This document shows, piece by piece, positions 12,234-13,429 of a DNA stretch of 13,429 nt. Where the stretch lies: the NCBI GenBank assembly GCA_031553655.1, contig JAVBLG010000014.1:1-13429 (forward strand), written 5' to 3'. The notes under the pieces are model-generated. The model was not told the origin of the DNA and searched no databases. It saw nothing but the letters and a program-made list of their open reading frames with translations. Within the stretch, counting starts at the first letter, position 1; each line of letters starts with the position of its first letter. The DNA is from JAVBLG01 sp031553655. GTDB lineage: Bacteria; Desulfobacterota; Desulfovibrionia; Desulfovibrionales; Desulfovibrionaceae. The position numbers and the translations under genes are program-made.

Positions 12234-12527
12234 ATGTTACTGTTTAACGATGCCAAAAAGCTTGAGAAGGCCGTGGGCGAAGAGGCCGCCAGGGTCATTG
12301 TTGAAACTTTTGAGAGGTATGACGAAAAACAGAAACTGGAGCTTGCCACCAAGGGTGACCTGGAAAAAGCCGAAATGCGGCTCGAAGCCAAAATCAATTC
12401 GGTCAAGAGCGACCTTGAGAGCAAGATGGGCCAGGTAAAAATAGACCTCATCAAGTGGACAATCGGCCTCATGGCCGGGCAGCTTGGCCTTATCGCGCTT
12501 ATTCTCCGCTTTATGCTCAAGCCGTAA
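12234..12527 (+). CDS. DUF1640-like coiled-coil protein with one C-terminal membrane helix
   Basis: 97 residues from ATG 12234, chosen for its strong GGAGG; an earlier in-frame ATG at 12066 overlaps the start of yjbQ and is unlikely. Residues 3-35 are helical (DAKKLEKAVGEEAARVIVETF). Residues 38-72 contain the family signature LATKGDLEKAEMRLEAKINS followed by further heptads. Residues 74-94 are a membrane helix (WTIGLMAGQLGLIALILRFM). This layout, coiled coil plus C-terminal anchor, is typical of the bacterial DUF1640/CCDC90-like group. Function unknown; it is often found as a stand-alone gene near mobile DNA. A second, broken copy of its leader lies at 11642-11678. Confidence 0.8.
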   Translation: MLLFNDAKKLEKAVGEEAARVIVETFERYDEKQKLELATKGDLEKAEMRLEAKINSVKSDLESKMGQVKIDLIKWTIGLMAGQLGLIALILRFMLKP

Positions 12528-12592
12528 GCTGACTATGGATTGAAACATGGCGTAATCTGTCCATAGCAGCTAAAAAATATAAGGTATTTTAA

Positions 12593-13402
12593 ATGGTCAA
12601 GCCATTTTTGAAGTGGGCCGGAGGAAAATACAGAATTCTGGACAGAATTCTGGCGGAGCTTCCGCCTGGTTCACGTTTTGTGGAGCCGTTTGCCGGCTCA
12701 GGCGCGGTTTATCTTAACGCGCCTTTTGAAAAAGCGCTTGTTTGCGACATTAATAAAGATCTCATAAGCCTTTATCTGCACATTCAGCGGGAGGGCGAAG
12801 AGTTTATTCAATACTGCCGGAGCTTTTTTAGCCCTGAAAATAATACGAGAGATATTTATCTCGCACTCCGAGCGAAATTTAACAATACCGAAGATGCCAG
12901 AGAGCGCGGCGCTCTTTTGCTTTACCTGAACCGGCACGCTTTCAACGGGCTTGTGCGTTATAACTCCAAAGGTGGCTTCAACGTGCCTTTTGGGCAATAT
13001 AAAAAGCCTTATTTTCCACTCGAAGAACTGCGGGCTTTTCTGAATAAAATGCGAATGACGGATACGGAATTTGTGGATAAAGATTTTCGTTCTATCTTTG
13101 CCGAATTGCACCCCGGGGATGTGATCTACTGCGATCCGCCATATGTACCTCTCTCAACGACATCTTCTTTCACGGCCTATGCCGGAAACGCCTTCACCGA
13201 GCAAGATCAAAAGGATTTGGCCAATCTGGCGGAAGCGGCCCGGCAAAAAGGTATTCCGGTTATCCTGAGCAACCATGATACGGAAATGACGCGCAGTTTA
13301 TATTCAAGCGCCAAAATTCTCACATTTAATGTTCAGCGTTTTATCAGTTGTGATGGTGGCAACCGTGGCGCGGTTCTGGAATTATTGGCCGTATACCGGT
13401 AG
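12593..13402 (+). CDS. dam: Dam-type adenine-N6 DNA methyltransferase (D12 class)
   Basis: 269 residues, close to E. coli Dam (278). Motif I region: FLKWAGGK (5-12) and FVEPFAGSGAVYLN (29-42), which bind S-adenosylmethionine. Catalytic motif IV: DPPYVPLS (181-188). Middle segments YLNRHAFNGLVRYNSKGGFNVPFG and the end VILSNHDTEMTRSLY / RFISCDGGNRG match the Dam branch specifically, so GATC is the expected target. The ATG has AAGG 8 bases ahead. It is complete and stands alone at the window's right side. It may be phage-borne or an orphan host enzyme; no restriction partner is visible. Specificity is inferred by similarity, not shown. Confidence 0.92.
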   Translation: MVKPFLKWAGGKYRILDRILAELPPGSRFVEPFAGSGAVYLNAPFEKALVCDINKDLISLYLHIQREGEEFIQYCRSFFSPENNTRDIYLALRAKFNNTEDARERGALLLYLNRHAFNGLVRYNSKGGFNVPFGQYKKPYFPLEELRAFLNKMRMTDTEFVDKDFRSIFAELHPGDVIYCDPPYVPLSTTSSFTAYAGNAFTEQDQKDLANLAEAARQKGIPVILSNHDTEMTRSLYSSAKILTFNVQRFISCDGGNRGAVLELLAVYR

Positions 13403-13429
13403 TGGACTCCAATATGCTGCAATCCGCAT

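Overview
The window reads as the early (regulation and transposition) end of a Mu-like transposable prophage, followed by a mosaic of accessory genes. The host is probably a Gram-negative proteobacterium. A Desulfovibrio-type host is my best guess, from the moderately high GC and the G-rich and C-rich intergenic hairpins around the transposase, but that is inference and not shown.

Layout. Positions 1-140 are the 3' tail of a group II intron: the last codons of its maturase, then domains V and VI. A tiny hydrophobic peptide gene follows on the minus strand (143-226). The prophage early block starts with a leftward XRE-type repressor (361-1116) that contains an 18-bp minisatellite. A divergent control region (1117-1398) separates it from a rightward operon: a BcepMu gp16-family regulator, a small winged-helix protein, an unknown coiled-coil protein, the Mu-type DDE transposase A, the AAA+ target-selection protein B, a DUF3164 protein and a Mor-type late activator. 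No lysis, packaging, head or tail gene follows Mor, so within this window the prophage is cut off after its early region.

The spaces after B and after DUF3164 are not empty. Each holds a long nested inverted-repeat element whose arms differ in sequence but keep their pairing, including two compensatory base-pair changes. Each is followed by a tandem-repeat array: three dRS3-like 68-bp units after the first, four 24-bp units after the second. This is the most unusual structure in the window.

The right half (7858-13429) is accessory DNA with clear rearrangement scars. A toxin-antitoxin pair with its own consensus promoter lies between two 70-bp direct repeats made of the 3' end of the mor gene. 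Next come a frameshifted, truncated pRiA4b ORF-3/DUF6398 gene, a second toxin-antitoxin pair (Gp49-like toxin, HigA-like antitoxin), a 35-codon gene remnant, a class II Fic protein with its inhibitory motif, a YjbQ-family enzyme lying between two copies of a short promoter/leader sequence, a DUF1640-like coiled-coil membrane protein and a Dam-type adenine methylase.

How the parts fit: the repressor and the gp16-like protein probably set the lysogeny/early switch, A and B carry out transposition, and Mor would switch on late genes that are not present here. The two toxin-antitoxin pairs and Fic form a stability or defence-like cluster beside the prophage.
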